Notes under the pieces: model-generated | Seen by the model: the letters and a program-made list of their open reading frames with translations, nothing else | What the model was told of the DNA's origin: nothing | The model's database searches: none | In this document: positions 43,142 through 51,888 of the stretch, one piece after another | How positions within the stretch are numbered: the stretch's first letter is position 1 | Layout: each line of letters starts with the position of its first letter | Translations under genes and position numbers: made by a program | DNA from: Spirosoma validum | Lineage (GTDB): Bacteria > Bacteroidota > Bacteroidia > Cytophagales > Spirosomataceae | Length of the DNA stretch: 64,000 nucleotides | Direction of reading: 5' to 3' | Assembly (NCBI RefSeq): GCF_014699035.1 | Contig: NZ_JACXAA010000005.1 | Coordinates: 124,001 to 188,000, forward strand

Positions 43142-43797
43142 TCCTCAATATTTACCTTATCGGCTATAAACAAAAACTGTTTCCCTAAGATCCACCACAC
43201 AAAAGGCATCGATAGATAGAGTTTTACGAGTAATGGATGGACTGGCAAGCCGCCCCGGAAAGATAACGGCAGAAAGCGGGGATGCGACTTAACGACTTTA
43301 AAGCCAGCCCCGTATAGATGTTCAGCAACCCCTAGTTCCGACAGAACAACCGTATGATCAGCAAAATCAAAATACTCTCGGTAACAATACTTGAAGTTAG
43401 GGCCAATCACTCCAAGTTTACCCCCTGGTTTTAGACAACGGTGCATTCGCTCCAAAAAAAACGCGACCTCTTCCTGACTGCGAAGGTGCTCCAGAAAATT
43501 AGAAATAAATACTGCATCAAAATAATTATCGGGTAGTTTAACCGTCAGTACATCGCCAATAACCAGGTTGACTTCGGGGGAAGCAAACGTCTTCACCTCC
43601 TCTACAATATCAACTGTCCAGCGCTCCTCACTGGGAACAGCATTAATAAACTCACACATCCCACCAGCGGAGTCGAGTATGCGTTTGGGGCGACCAAGCA
43701 GTTGGTAGAAATAATTGGCAATAATAGTCCAGATCAGTTGTTTTTTTTCATGCGAAACTTGCTGAAAACGGTACTGATAAATTCGGTCGTATCTCAT
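43138..43797 (-). CDS. Class I SAM-dependent methyltransferase
   Basis: 219 residues. Rossmann methyltransferase motifs: ILDSAGGMCEF (motif I, unusual SAGGM instead of GxGxG), TVDIVEEV (acidic motif II), VIGDVLTVKLPDNYFDAVFISNFLEHL (motifs III-IV) and LKPGGKLGVIGPN. The C-terminal part has a hydrophobic segment (HPLLVKLYLSMPFVWWILGK), suggesting membrane association. Such enzymes occur in glycan or lipid modification clusters, but no such partners are next to it here. Confidence 0.85.
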   Translation of the reverse strand: MRYDRIYQYRFQQVSHEKKQLIWTIIANYFYQLLGRPKRILDSAGGMCEFINAVPSEERWTVDIVEEVKTFASPEVNLVIGDVLTVKLPDNYFDAVFISNFLEHLRSQEEVAFFLERMHRCLKPGGKLGVIGPNFKYCYREYFDFADHTVVLSELGVAEHLYGAGFKVVKSHPRFLPLSFRGGLPVHPLLVKLYLSMPFVWWILGKQFLFIADKVNIED

Positions 43798-43856
43798 GAT
43801 GAACTTTGTAAGTAAGTTTTGATTACTAGGATACTATGCTATTGCTTGCAAAGTAA

Positions 43857-44039
43857 TCAAGTTTTGGATAGAGTATATCCCGCTTGTTTAAATTCAATTG
43901 GTCTGGATCTGATAGTGCAGTTCATGCAGGTAATAGAAGATGGCAGGCTATAACTGCAGCTAAAGCCTGGTTGATTACGCTCAACAAATACCTGAATAGG
44001 TTTGCCATTAATTAAAGGGTACCTTTGGCTATGAGCCAA
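43857..44039 (-). pseudogene. Probable gene relic, 60 codons
   Basis: A TTG-started frame reading RYPLINGKPIQVFVERNQPGFSC..., with CMNC and a closing TLSKT. The composition is protein-like, but there is no good start and no neighbour supports it. Confidence 0.3.
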
Positions 44040-44225
44040 CCCATATATACCGCTATTCCTGATACGTCTGATACCAATTACTGGACTACAAAGCCTGAGA
44101 CTGGCAATGTTCGCAGCACAACATTTGTGCCTAAGGACAAGGAATTACACCAGCAACTACGAGTTAAAGCCTGGGCTGTTATTCAAGCTTCTCTTACGCG
44201 AAAAAATAGAAAAGGGCACTATTAA
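44031..44225 (+). CDS. Small hypothetical protein
   Basis: 64 residues from ATG (MSQPIYTAIPDTSDTNYW...) to a basic C-terminus (TRKNRKGHY). Soluble, with no recognised motif. It has no clear terminator or partner; it could be a real small gene or a relic. Confidence 0.35.
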   Translation: MSQPIYTAIPDTSDTNYWTTKPETGNVRSTTFVPKDKELHQQLRVKAWAVIQASLTRKNRKGHY

Positions 44226-44311
44226 TCTGAGCTTTTGCTTTGTTGTCTGTAACCTTGTCTGTAACCTTATAGACCAGATACTTTCGAAATAAATTAAACC
44301 AGTAACTTAAG

Positions 44312-44627
44312 ACCGAACGGCAGTATCAGGCTCTGGTGCGAAAGCAACTGGTCCAGTTAGATGATCTGCAGCAAAGTAACCAGGAACTGAGCGAGGAGAA
44401 TGTAGCCGTGCGTGGGCAGTACCTCTGCATTCGGATTCAGCGGAAAAAAACTACTAGCTAGCCTGAATGAACGAATCTTACTCTATACCTTGTTACGTAA
44501 CGCCATCTAAACCGACGCTAACCATCGAGTACGGCACGGCTACGTAAAGCCTCTGACGACTTACCATACCGATGAACTGCTCACTCGCTACTGGGGGTAT
44601 TCGACATATAATATTTCAATAATGTAA
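44312..44627 (+). pseudogene. Decayed coiled-coil protein gene
   Basis: A frame without a start reads TERQYQALVRKQLVQLDDLQ, then QQSNQELSEENVAVRGQYL and a stop. One base over, the sequence continues LNERILLYTLLRNAI-stop-TDANHRVRHGYVKPLTTYH to a TAA at 44625. At least one frameshift and one nonsense change are needed to explain it. Original function unknown. Confidence 0.45.
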
Positions 44628-44795
44628 GTACCTAGGAATGTGCATACTTACACTGTGCAACATGTAGCGGTTTTAGCCGTTGGGATGTTGCAGTTATAAA
44701 ACGGCTAGGTTTTGAACCATTCCTTTCTATGTAGTGCTAAGCTTATTGAGAAATATCTTTCTTATTGCAGTAACTAAACTAATGATCCCTTTACC

Positions 44796-44957
44796 ATGAG
44801 ACAATATGAAGTTTGCGAAGGTAATACAGCCGATGAGCTGGAGCGTGCTGTACGAGGAAGATTAAGCGCAGGCTTTGTTCTACATGGCAGTATGGTGGTC
44901 GTTTATGACCATTCAACTGGTACACTTCGGTTCTTTCAGTCGCTGGTTAAATTATAA
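44796..44957 (+). CDS. DUF1737-like small protein
   Basis: 53 residues, complete from ATG to TAA. The pattern MRQYEVCEGNTADELERAV...GFVLHGSMVVVYD...LRFFQSLVKL fits the small DUF1737 fold (Y.V..G....L...V...L..G). Followed at 45001 by a very strong terminator, so it is likely an expressed gene. Function of the family is unknown. Confidence 0.6.
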   Translation: MRQYEVCEGNTADELERAVRGRLSAGFVLHGSMVVVYDHSTGTLRFFQSLVKL

Positions 44958-45000
44958 CCTTATCGGAATTGATCCTTAGTCCCCCAGCCTAGAACCAATT

Positions 45001-45045
45001 TTAAAGCAAAAACGGGTACCGTTGAGGTACCCGTTTTTGCTTTAA
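45001..45045 (+). terminator. 20-bp perfect rho-independent terminator
   Basis: TTAAAGCAAAAACGGGTACC (45001-45020) pairs exactly with 45026-45045 around a 5-base loop; the 3' arm ends TTTTTGCTTTAA. It follows the DUF1737-like gene by 43 bp. Confidence 0.85.
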
Positions 45046-45141
45046 TTTACCACATATAGGTTGTTCCTGCATTATCTAACTTTTTCAAGTCCATCTGCCA
45101 ATTTTCCTGCCTTAGTTCGACTAAATCTCAATCTATGGAAG

Positions 45142-45234
45142 CTATAAATTTATATTTGTAAAAGTAAATATAACCCATGATCCAGGGCCTGCATTTGGAA
45201 TAATACTTACCGCTGCATCTTCAACAAAAGCACC
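45142..45234 (-). pseudogene. Short beta-rich gene relic in a 490-bp spacer
   Basis: Between 45046 and 45531 no gene is seen. On the minus strand, directly after a stop codon, the frame reads GAFVEDAAVSIIPNAGPGSW, then VIFTFTNINL and a stop. This resembles the end of a beta-structured fibre or surface protein. Probably debris. Confidence 0.3.
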
Positions 45235-45531
45235 CTAAAATGATTGATTCTGATTCACCCCCTTCATCCATATTTATTTGACTAAAACCGGTTTCAGTTC
45301 AAATTACTTGAATACGGAGCTACGGCCCTTATCTCATGATACGTATTCTGCATCACATACTGGTAATTGCGCAACCTATGGATTGAAGCCGAACGAGAGT
45401 AGAACTTCGTGTGTAGTTTCCATATTAGTGTAGATTGGGGGCAGCTAATCAATACAGACATACAGCTGTTAACAGAGGTTGCCTTGAACAGAAAACAAAT
45501 AACAGTTTCAGTGCTGTTTCAGCATAGAAAA

Positions 45532-45568
45532 ATAAGTCTCAGTAATCTATTGATTTACTGAGACTTAT
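45532..45568 (-). terminator. Terminator of tRNA-Leu
   Basis: ATAAGTCTCAGTAA (45532-45545) pairs exactly with 45555-45568. On the minus strand the stem is followed by TTTTCT. It lies 13 bp beyond the tRNA 3' end. Confidence 0.8.
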
Positions 45569-45581
45569 AGTATTGCCTTTG

Positions 45582-45663
45582 TGACCACGGGGAGACTCGA
45601 ACTCCCATGCCGTGAAGCACCACCCCCTCAAGATGGCGTGTCTACCAGTTTCACCACGTGGCC
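45582..45663 (-). tRNA. tRNA-Leu (anticodon GAG)
   Basis: 82 nt. Acceptor stem GGCCACG/CGTGGTC (one G-U pair) with discriminator A. The D-arm has TGGTGAAACTGGTAGACAC, and the anticodon stem CCATC/GGTGG encloses loop TTGAGGG, giving GAG. A long variable arm (TGCTTCACGGCA) and the T-arm GGGAGTTCGAGTCTCCC follow. CCA is not encoded. The gene-poor relic region lies against its 3' end, the usual side for integration at tRNA genes. Confidence 0.95.
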
Positions 45664-45814
45664 AATTCGCTCATTGAGGGTGCAAATATAGCCGGTTAGG
45701 TTTTTTCTGCCAAACGGAGTTATAAATCTTTCGCTTTTTAAGGGAAAACGGCCCAAAAATGAAGATAATTTCGTACTTTTATCTTTCTAAATTAACAGAA
45801 AAAGACCACATAAA

Positions 45815-46234
45815 ATGGCACTTGAATTAGTCGGAAAACTCATAAAAGTCTTACCTGAGGTAACAGGTCAGGGCAAAAATGGTCCCTGGAATAAACAGGA
45901 ATTTGTTATCGAAACCGCTGATAGCCAGTTTCCTAAAAAAGTATGCATGACAGCCTGGGGAGACAAAGCCAATGATTTGAAGCAGTTTGCCGATGGCGAT
46001 ACGTTGAAAGCCACGTTCAGTGCTGAGTCACGTGAATACAACGAACGCTGGTATACTGAATTACGGGCCTTTCGTATCGAATTAGTTGACGGTGACAGTG
46101 GTGTAGGAACGCCCGCTCCGGCTCGTCCAGCTGGAGCGCAACAAGCGCAGGCGCGCCCAGCTCAGCAGAACCAACCCGCTGCCGTGACGTTTAATTCGGC
46201 GTTTGACGAAGAGAGCAACGATTTGCCTTTTTAA
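45815..46234 (+). CDS. DUF3127 protein with SSB-like acidic tip
   Basis: 139 residues. The N-terminal about 95 residues match the Bacteroidota DUF3127 family, an OB-fold-like domain (ELVGKLIKVLPEVTGQGKNG, KVCMTAWGDKANDL). A flexible Ala/Gln/Pro-rich linker (about 98-125) follows, ending in SAFDEESNDLPF. Linker plus acidic ..DLPF end copies the layout of single-stranded-DNA-binding proteins, whose tip recruits repair and replication enzymes. A DNA-binding role is inferred. The gene is divergent from the tRNA and followed by a hairpin. Confidence 0.87.
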   Translation: MALELVGKLIKVLPEVTGQGKNGPWNKQEFVIETADSQFPKKVCMTAWGDKANDLKQFADGDTLKATFSAESREYNERWYTELRAFRIELVDGDSGVGTPAPARPAGAQQAQARPAQQNQPAAVTFNSAFDEESNDLPF

Positions 46235-46255
46235 ATAACCGGGGCCACGCTCGGG

Positions 46256-46317
46256 AGAAAGAAGGGAAGAAAGAGAGAATGGATGAAACCACTGACTCGC
46301 TTTCTTCCCTTCTTTCT
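46256..46317. terminator. 18-bp perfect purine/pyrimidine hairpin
   Basis: AGAAAGAAGGGAAGAAAG (46256-46273) pairs exactly with CTTTCTTCCCTTCTTTCT (46300-46317). It lies between DUF3127 and the next plus-strand gene, and belongs to the purine-arm spacer hairpins. Confidence 0.65.
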
Positions 46318-46345
46318 TATCATGTAACAAGCCTGTATTCGCTCG

Positions 46346-47071
46346 TTGAGAAACCTTCGTTTTAAAATTAGCTTCTTGCTTTGGTTTGTATCGATGGCTA
46401 CATTGGCACAGACTATGTCAACGGATTCGATTCGGCGGGCCGATTCGCTGTTTGCTAGTGGCGATCAACTAAATGCTGTCCGTTTGTACGAAACCGCCTT
46501 GGCTGAAGGACATACAGCCACTGACCCCATGCTGTTGAAGCTGGCGAGTGCCTACGAACAGCAAAATGACGTACCTAGACAACTGTATTATTTAGACGTT
46601 TATTTTGAACGCCACCCCGACGATGCTGTACTACGTCGGATGAATGACATTGCCCGTGCTAATAACCTGAGTGGTTACGAAACCGACGATCTCAATTATT
46701 TTTATCTTTTCTATCGCAAGTATGGGATTTACTTCCTGCTGTTTCTGCTTATTCCGGCTGGTTACGTTTTCAGCGTACTTATGCTCAAGCGGCTTCGAAA
46801 AGAGGATGTTCCCCAACGACAGAAATGGATTGTATTTGTCTATTTATTGCTTCTGCTGGTTTTTACAAACTTACCCGAAGGAGTAGAGTCAGGGATCACG
46901 AGCCAGGACCGTGTGCTGCTACGTACTGATCCATCAGCGGCCGCGCCTGTTGTTGAAGTCATCGGTCGCGGTCATAAAGTGAATATTCTGGGGGCCAAAG
47001 ACATTTATCTCCGGGTGCTGTGGCACAACGAACTATATTTCATTCGCCGGGATAATGTTTGGATAATTTAA
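46346..47071 (+). CDS. Membrane protein with TPR-like and SH3-like parts
   Basis: 241 residues. TTG is chosen as start because it supplies the whole signal peptide (RNLRFKISFLLWFVSMATLAQ); the first ATG lies inside it. Residues about 25-100 are TPR-like helices (ADSLFASGDQLNAVRLYETAL). Two membrane helices follow (YFLLFLLIPAGYVFSVLML and KWIVFVYLLLLLVFTNL). The C-terminal about 55 residues look like a bacterial SH3 domain (VLLRTDPSAAAPVVEVIGRGHKV, LYFIRRDNVWII). The layout resembles BatE-type aerotolerance proteins, but bat partners are absent. Confidence 0.75.
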   Translation: MRNLRFKISFLLWFVSMATLAQTMSTDSIRRADSLFASGDQLNAVRLYETALAEGHTATDPMLLKLASAYEQQNDVPRQLYYLDVYFERHPDDAVLRRMNDIARANNLSGYETDDLNYFYLFYRKYGIYFLLFLLIPAGYVFSVLMLKRLRKEDVPQRQKWIVFVYLLLLLVFTNLPEGVESGITSQDRVLLRTDPSAAAPVVEVIGRGHKVNILGAKDIYLRVLWHNELYFIRRDNVWII

Positions 47072-47123
47072 GTAGCCAACGAGTTGATCAGTAATTCGAT
47101 CGTTCTGTCATTCCCTCTGGCGC

Positions 47124-47933
47124 TCATTTTTTCAGTGGCGAATCTTTCTCTTTGGCTAGTGTATTGTAAACCAGTCTATCAGCTAAACTTGAAAGCCATT
47201 TATTGATAAATACCGTTAATTTCCCCTGCGCTGTTAATATAAGTTCACGTTTGCGGTCTTTTACGGCCTGCAGAATATACCCGGCGCATTCGTCAGCACT
47301 CATCATATTAGTTTCATCACGCATGGTTTCGCCCTTCGCCTGCCCGTGCGCATCCAGCGCGGATACACGGATATTAGAGGTTGTAAAACCTGGGCAGGCC
47401 GTTAGCACATGCACACCCGTATGAAGTAACTCCGTCCGTACTGCTTCCAGAAAACCGTTCATGGCAAACTTTGAGGCCGAATAGCCGCTACGTACTGGTA
47501 ACCCCCGATAACCCGCGATGGAGGAAATACCCACAATAGAACCTTTCGTTTGCTGAATATAGGGAAGGGCGTACCGGGTGGCATACACGGTCCCCATGAA
47601 GTTGATATCCATGACTTTCTGAATAACAGCCGGATCAGTATCAATCAGCATGGATCGCATGGAAATACCGGCATTGTTAATGAGAATATCCAGTCGCCCG
47701 AAGTGCTCTACCGTTTGTTCGATAAACTGTTTAACATCCTGTTCAATGCTAACGTCAGCAGTCAGCGCGAAAACGTCGATACCTGCCTGACTGAGTTCAT
47801 CGCTAACAACGTTCATCGCATCGGCTTTACGACCACAGATCGCAATTCGAGCCCCTTCGCGACCGAAAGCGAAGGCCAGCGCCCGACCAATGCCCGATGA
47901 GGCACCGGTAATGAGTACAACTTTATCTTTCAT
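47124..47933 (-). CDS. Short-chain dehydrogenase/reductase
   Basis: 269 residues. Classical SDR: TGASSGIGRAL (NAD(P) binding), NNAGIS, catalytic Ser in GISSIAGYRG, and YSASKFA (Tyr/Lys). A basic residue after the Gly motif (CGRKAD) favours NADP(H). The C-terminus has an extra helix (VFINKWLSSLADRLVYNTLAKE) that may touch the membrane. The ATG four codons in (MKDKVVLITG) is the likely start. Substrate unknown. Confidence 0.94.
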   Translation of the reverse strand: MKDKVVLITGASSGIGRALAFAFGREGARIAICGRKADAMNVVSDELSQAGIDVFALTADVSIEQDVKQFIEQTVEHFGRLDILINNAGISMRSMLIDTDPAVIQKVMDINFMGTVYATRYALPYIQQTKGSIVGISSIAGYRGLPVRSGYSASKFAMNGFLEAVRTELLHTGVHVLTACPGFTTSNIRVSALDAHGQAKGETMRDETNMMSADECAGYILQAVKDRKRELILTAQGKLTVFINKWLSSLADRLVYNTLAKEKDSPLKK

Positions 47934-48074
47934 GAGAAAGCGCAAAGGTAGCGCAATTTAACGACAGTGCTTTGTCGGTGTAGAAGGAGAAACGTAGCAG
48001 GTTAGTCATCAACAGTCAAAAATGACCAGTAAACAAGGGCGCTCCATCTGGCCAGTTGATTCATTACCTCTACC

Positions 48075-50327
48075 TTACCGCATAATAGTTACCGGGCCCT
48101 TGAAGGTTCGTGCCGTTGTTAAGATAAGATAATAATAGGTGCCTACGGGTGAGTTATTACCATACCAGCGAAACCTCGGATCGGTTGACTTAAAAATCGG
48201 CTGACCCCATCGGTTTGAAATCTCAACGGATTTAAACTGCTCGGCACAGGAGTTTTCCGGCATGTCTTTTATGGCAAAATAGTCGTTGAGGCCATCGCCA
48301 TTGGGCGTAAACACATTTGGAACTTTGATGTCGTATTCTGTTGTCGGGTTTTTAACGTGGAACGTAACGGTAGTTGTATCCAAATGATTGGGTTGGCAGG
48401 AACGGTCGTCCACTAAAAAATCAACAACGAAGGTGGCTTCTGCTCGTCCGGCCATCAATTCACAGGTTGGCCGCCAGCTAAACAGCGATTGAAGACTTGG
48501 CAACCCAGCTTTGTTGGTGAATTCCATCCCTACTGCTCCAACATCGAAGTCCCGGCCCACGCCTGTGAGCCGGATTGTATCGCGGTCGGGATCATTACCA
48601 AGGACATCGAACGTAGTATGACCCGTTGAGTCACTCGGACTGACAGTTAGTTCAACGACCGGCTGAGTAAGTGTAGTTCGCACTGTTGGAGGCTGGCTGG
48701 GCTTACCTAATGCCGCCAGATTTACCGTGACCGTATCGCGGAGATTTCGATTGCAGCGCGTGTCGGTCACAATGAAATCGACCAAATATTCTGACTGTGT
48801 CGCCTGCGTACAGGATGGCTTCCACGTAAACGTCGATGATACTTTGCCCACACCCGAAGCCGATCCGAAACTCATCCCTGCCTGCGCCAGGGAGAACCCC
48901 CGCCCAACAGCCTGAATCGTTACGTTATCATTATCGGGATCGACGCCAATGCCTGTAAAGGTTAGCGAAGAACCTACGGAGACAATGGCTTTATTATTGG
49001 CTAAATCAGTACTGGCTTTCGGTTTATTATTAGCTGAGGGAATGATGTTTAAACGAACGTTGAGGGTGTCGCTAAGACCTTGCGGACAACCATCGTCGGT
49101 GGCCCGGATAATCAATGTAAAGGGTTTACCATCACCGACGCATCGGCCGAAGCAGAACCTGGCCTGTAACGTATCCCGACCTGTACGGCTCGATAATTCG
49201 CCTGGTGTAAGGGTCAGGCCTGGTAACGAACCACTCATGTTGGTGATGGTGATTCGCTGGTTGGGATTGATATCGGTGATGTACAAATTCAGACAGTTCG
49301 TATCTTTTTCGGCAATAGTCAGCACGGTATTTTCCTGATAAAAGCCTTTCTGACCTTCAGGACGGAACAACAGCTGGGGTGCGTTATTGTTGGGGCAGTC
49401 AACCACTAAAACCTGGTAGTCGCGCCGGACGCGGCCAATCACTTTTCCTGCCCGATATTCACTTACTTCGACCGAAAACACAAATAACCCCGCCCGATCG
49501 GGCGTTACGCTAAGCAGGCCTGACGTAGGATTTACGCGTAAAGGCACCTTGCCGGGAATTTCATTCGCTTCAGAAATACCACTGGCCCAGCGAATGGGTT
49601 GATAAGGACCAGAATAAAAAACAGGTTGCACCGGGCGATTTATAGCGCCTGGATTCGGAACCAACGACGTACTAAAGCCATTAAAAGGGGTTACTAAGGC
49701 ATACGATAAGCTATCGCCATCGCTATCTTTTGCACTGAAATCGAGTGTAAAGGGCTGCCCGATGCAGGCATAATCGCCTTTGGGAATTGTAAACACCGGC
49801 GACGAGTTATTAAACCGGGTCTGACCAGTAGCTACAGCCGGAAATTCCAGATAGAAGGTTGAGCCAGCTGCTCCCGGATTAATGATATTGGTGATCGTTC
49901 CGTTCCGGCAGCAGCGCTCCCAGGATAGGTAATAGCCACCGGGATCGTTGAATATGTTTGGGTCGAGGGTTAGGTCGACACTATGTCGAATAAGGCGGGT
50001 ACTTAGGTTGGCGTTTGTACAGGCTGGCCGTGTATACGGTACAACTTCACTGCTGATCCGGTTAAGCGGTACGAAGCCAACATACTGGTTTGTACGTTTT
50101 GAAAAAATACCCACGCTAACCAGCCCGTCGTCGGCCCCGTTATCACCATTGACGACGTCGAAATAAAGATTCAGATTGATGCGGTGGGAATAGGGGCTCT
50201 GGGGGCCTAAATAACGAAGTTCCAATTCGCCCCCGACAATGTGAGTGGCTTTAGCTAAATGGCTTATAACCAGTAACAGACTGATTGAAATTATTGAAAG
50301 ATACTTTTTACGGTACAAGTTTAACAT
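48075..50327 (-). CDS. Large secreted protein with gliding-motility/T9SS C-terminal domain
   Basis: 750 residues with a signal peptide (ISISLLLVISHLAKA). The N-terminal region begins THIVGGELELRYLG, a recurring start in Bacteroidota adhesin-like proteins. Several Ig/cadherin-like beta repeats follow (GDSLSYALVTPFNG, FTGIGVDPDNDNVTI, FDVLGNDPDRDTI), with Cys pairs. The last 90 residues are a type B type IX secretion domain: PNVFTPNGDGLNDYF, VEISNRWGQPIFKS and GTYYYLIL. It is exported through T9SS and attached to or released from the surface. Monocistronic, divergent from rlmD. Confidence 0.92.
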   Translation of the reverse strand: MLNLYRKKYLSIISISLLLVISHLAKATHIVGGELELRYLGPQSPYSHRINLNLYFDVVNGDNGADDGLVSVGIFSKRTNQYVGFVPLNRISSEVVPYTRPACTNANLSTRLIRHSVDLTLDPNIFNDPGGYYLSWERCCRNGTITNIINPGAAGSTFYLEFPAVATGQTRFNNSSPVFTIPKGDYACIGQPFTLDFSAKDSDGDSLSYALVTPFNGFSTSLVPNPGAINRPVQPVFYSGPYQPIRWASGISEANEIPGKVPLRVNPTSGLLSVTPDRAGLFVFSVEVSEYRAGKVIGRVRRDYQVLVVDCPNNNAPQLLFRPEGQKGFYQENTVLTIAEKDTNCLNLYITDINPNQRITITNMSGSLPGLTLTPGELSSRTGRDTLQARFCFGRCVGDGKPFTLIIRATDDGCPQGLSDTLNVRLNIIPSANNKPKASTDLANNKAIVSVGSSLTFTGIGVDPDNDNVTIQAVGRGFSLAQAGMSFGSASGVGKVSSTFTWKPSCTQATQSEYLVDFIVTDTRCNRNLRDTVTVNLAALGKPSQPPTVRTTLTQPVVELTVSPSDSTGHTTFDVLGNDPDRDTIRLTGVGRDFDVGAVGMEFTNKAGLPSLQSLFSWRPTCELMAGRAEATFVVDFLVDDRSCQPNHLDTTTVTFHVKNPTTEYDIKVPNVFTPNGDGLNDYFAIKDMPENSCAEQFKSVEISNRWGQPIFKSTDPRFRWYGNNSPVGTYYYLILTTARTFKGPVTIMR

Positions 50328-50395
50328 ACGCAGAAACGGTTCGATATTGGGTCCGTCCGAAAACGGATGCTTAAATTAGCAGTTTTTTAGGACTT

Positions 50396-51826
50396 ATGCG
50401 TAGGAAGATTCATAAAACACCCGAACGGTTGGCAAGCGTTCGAATTGATGCGGTAGCTGCCGAGGGAAAGTGCATCGTTCGCACAGACGAGGGTGTCATT
50501 TTTGTAGAAAATCCCACTGGTGGACCAGGTGTGGCACCGGGCGACGTAGTGGATCTGCGCATTACAAATCGCAAAAAGCAATACCGTGAGGCCGTAGCCG
50601 AACACATACATGAGTGGTCCCCCGTGCGAACGGAGCCTTTCTGTGAGCATTTCGGTACGTGTGGCGGCTGTAAGTGGCAACACATTCAATATAGCGAACA
50701 GCTGGGTTTCAAACACCAGCAGGTGATCGATCATCTGACCCGTATCGGTAAAATTGCGCTGCCCGTTATTCAGCCGATCATGGCTGCTCATCCTACGCAA
50801 TATTATCGGAATAAACTGGAGTTTACCTGTGCCGAAGGGCGATGGCTGACCTCGGCCGAAGTACGCACCGATCAGCCAATGGACCCGCGAGCAGTCGGTT
50901 TTCACGTGCCCGGTCGGTTCGATAAAGTATTGCCTATTCATCATTGCTATCTCCAACCCGACCCCTCCAACGCGATCCGACTGGTCGTTGATGAGTACGT
51001 TTTCCGGCACGATCTGACCCTTTATAACCTGAAAATGCATACGGGTTTTCTGCGGACGCTGATTATCCGTACTGCTGACACTACGCAGCAGGTGATGGTA
51101 ACGTTGCAGGTAGCCCAGGATAACCCCGACCTATTGAATGGGCTACTGAATGAGTTGCAGCAACAGTTTCCGCAGATAACATCGTTGAATTACATTCTGA
51201 ACACGAAGAAGAACGACAGCTATCAGGATCAGGAAGTCATTAATTGGGGTGGTAAGCCGTACATTGAAGAGCAGATGGAAGATTTGACGTTCCGTATTGG
51301 TCCCAAATCGTTCTACCAAACCAATGCGCAACAGGCGTATAATCTGTACAAAGTTGCCCGCGACTGGGCTGGGCTTACAGGCCAAGAACGGGTTTATGAT
51401 CTGTATACCGGCACAGGAACAATTGCTCTTTTTGTCGCCCGGCAAGCGCAACAGGTCGTTGGTGTAGAGTACGTCGAAGCATCGGTGGCCGATGCACGCA
51501 TCAACGCCGACGTGAACGGCATCACAAATACATCTTTCGTTGCCGGTGATATGAAAGATATTTTAACCGACGGCTTTTTCGATCAGCATGGACGCCCGGA
51601 TGTCGTAATCACCGATCCACCCCGTGCGGGCATGGATGAGGCCGTAACGCGCCAACTTCTCAAAGCCTCTCCTGAACGTATTGTGTATGTAAGTTGTAAC
51701 ACAGCAACGCAAGCCCGTGATCTGGGAATTTTAGATGAAGATTATACGGTAGCCGACGTACAACCCGTCGATATGTTTCCCCACACGCATCACGTCGAGA
51801 ATGTGGTTCTGTTAAAGAGAAGGTAA
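50396..51826 (+). CDS. rlmD: 23S rRNA (uracil-1939-C5)-methyltransferase
   Basis: 476 residues. A TRAM-type N-terminal domain precedes the Fe-S cysteines (C83, C89, C92 in FCEHFGTCGGCKW, plus a later HHCYL). The methyltransferase has FYQTNAQQAY, DLYTGTGTIALF (SAM motif), TDPPRAGMD and the catalytic VSCNTATQARDL. It methylates 23S rRNA uridine (RlmD/RlmC class); RumA paralogues in Bacteroidota share these marks, so the exact site is inferred. Divergent from the gliding-type gene. Confidence 0.92.
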   Translation: MRRKIHKTPERLASVRIDAVAAEGKCIVRTDEGVIFVENPTGGPGVAPGDVVDLRITNRKKQYREAVAEHIHEWSPVRTEPFCEHFGTCGGCKWQHIQYSEQLGFKHQQVIDHLTRIGKIALPVIQPIMAAHPTQYYRNKLEFTCAEGRWLTSAEVRTDQPMDPRAVGFHVPGRFDKVLPIHHCYLQPDPSNAIRLVVDEYVFRHDLTLYNLKMHTGFLRTLIIRTADTTQQVMVTLQVAQDNPDLLNGLLNELQQQFPQITSLNYILNTKKNDSYQDQEVINWGGKPYIEEQMEDLTFRIGPKSFYQTNAQQAYNLYKVARDWAGLTGQERVYDLYTGTGTIALFVARQAQQVVGVEYVEASVADARINADVNGITNTSFVAGDMKDILTDGFFDQHGRPDVVITDPPRAGMDEAVTRQLLKASPERIVYVSCNTATQARDLGILDEDYTVADVQPVDMFPHTHHVENVVLLKRR

Positions 51827-51888
51827 GAAAGGGAGTAGAAGGAGGAAGGGGGAGAAAAAAAAGTGTCGAGTTCTTTCTTCGCTCTTTC

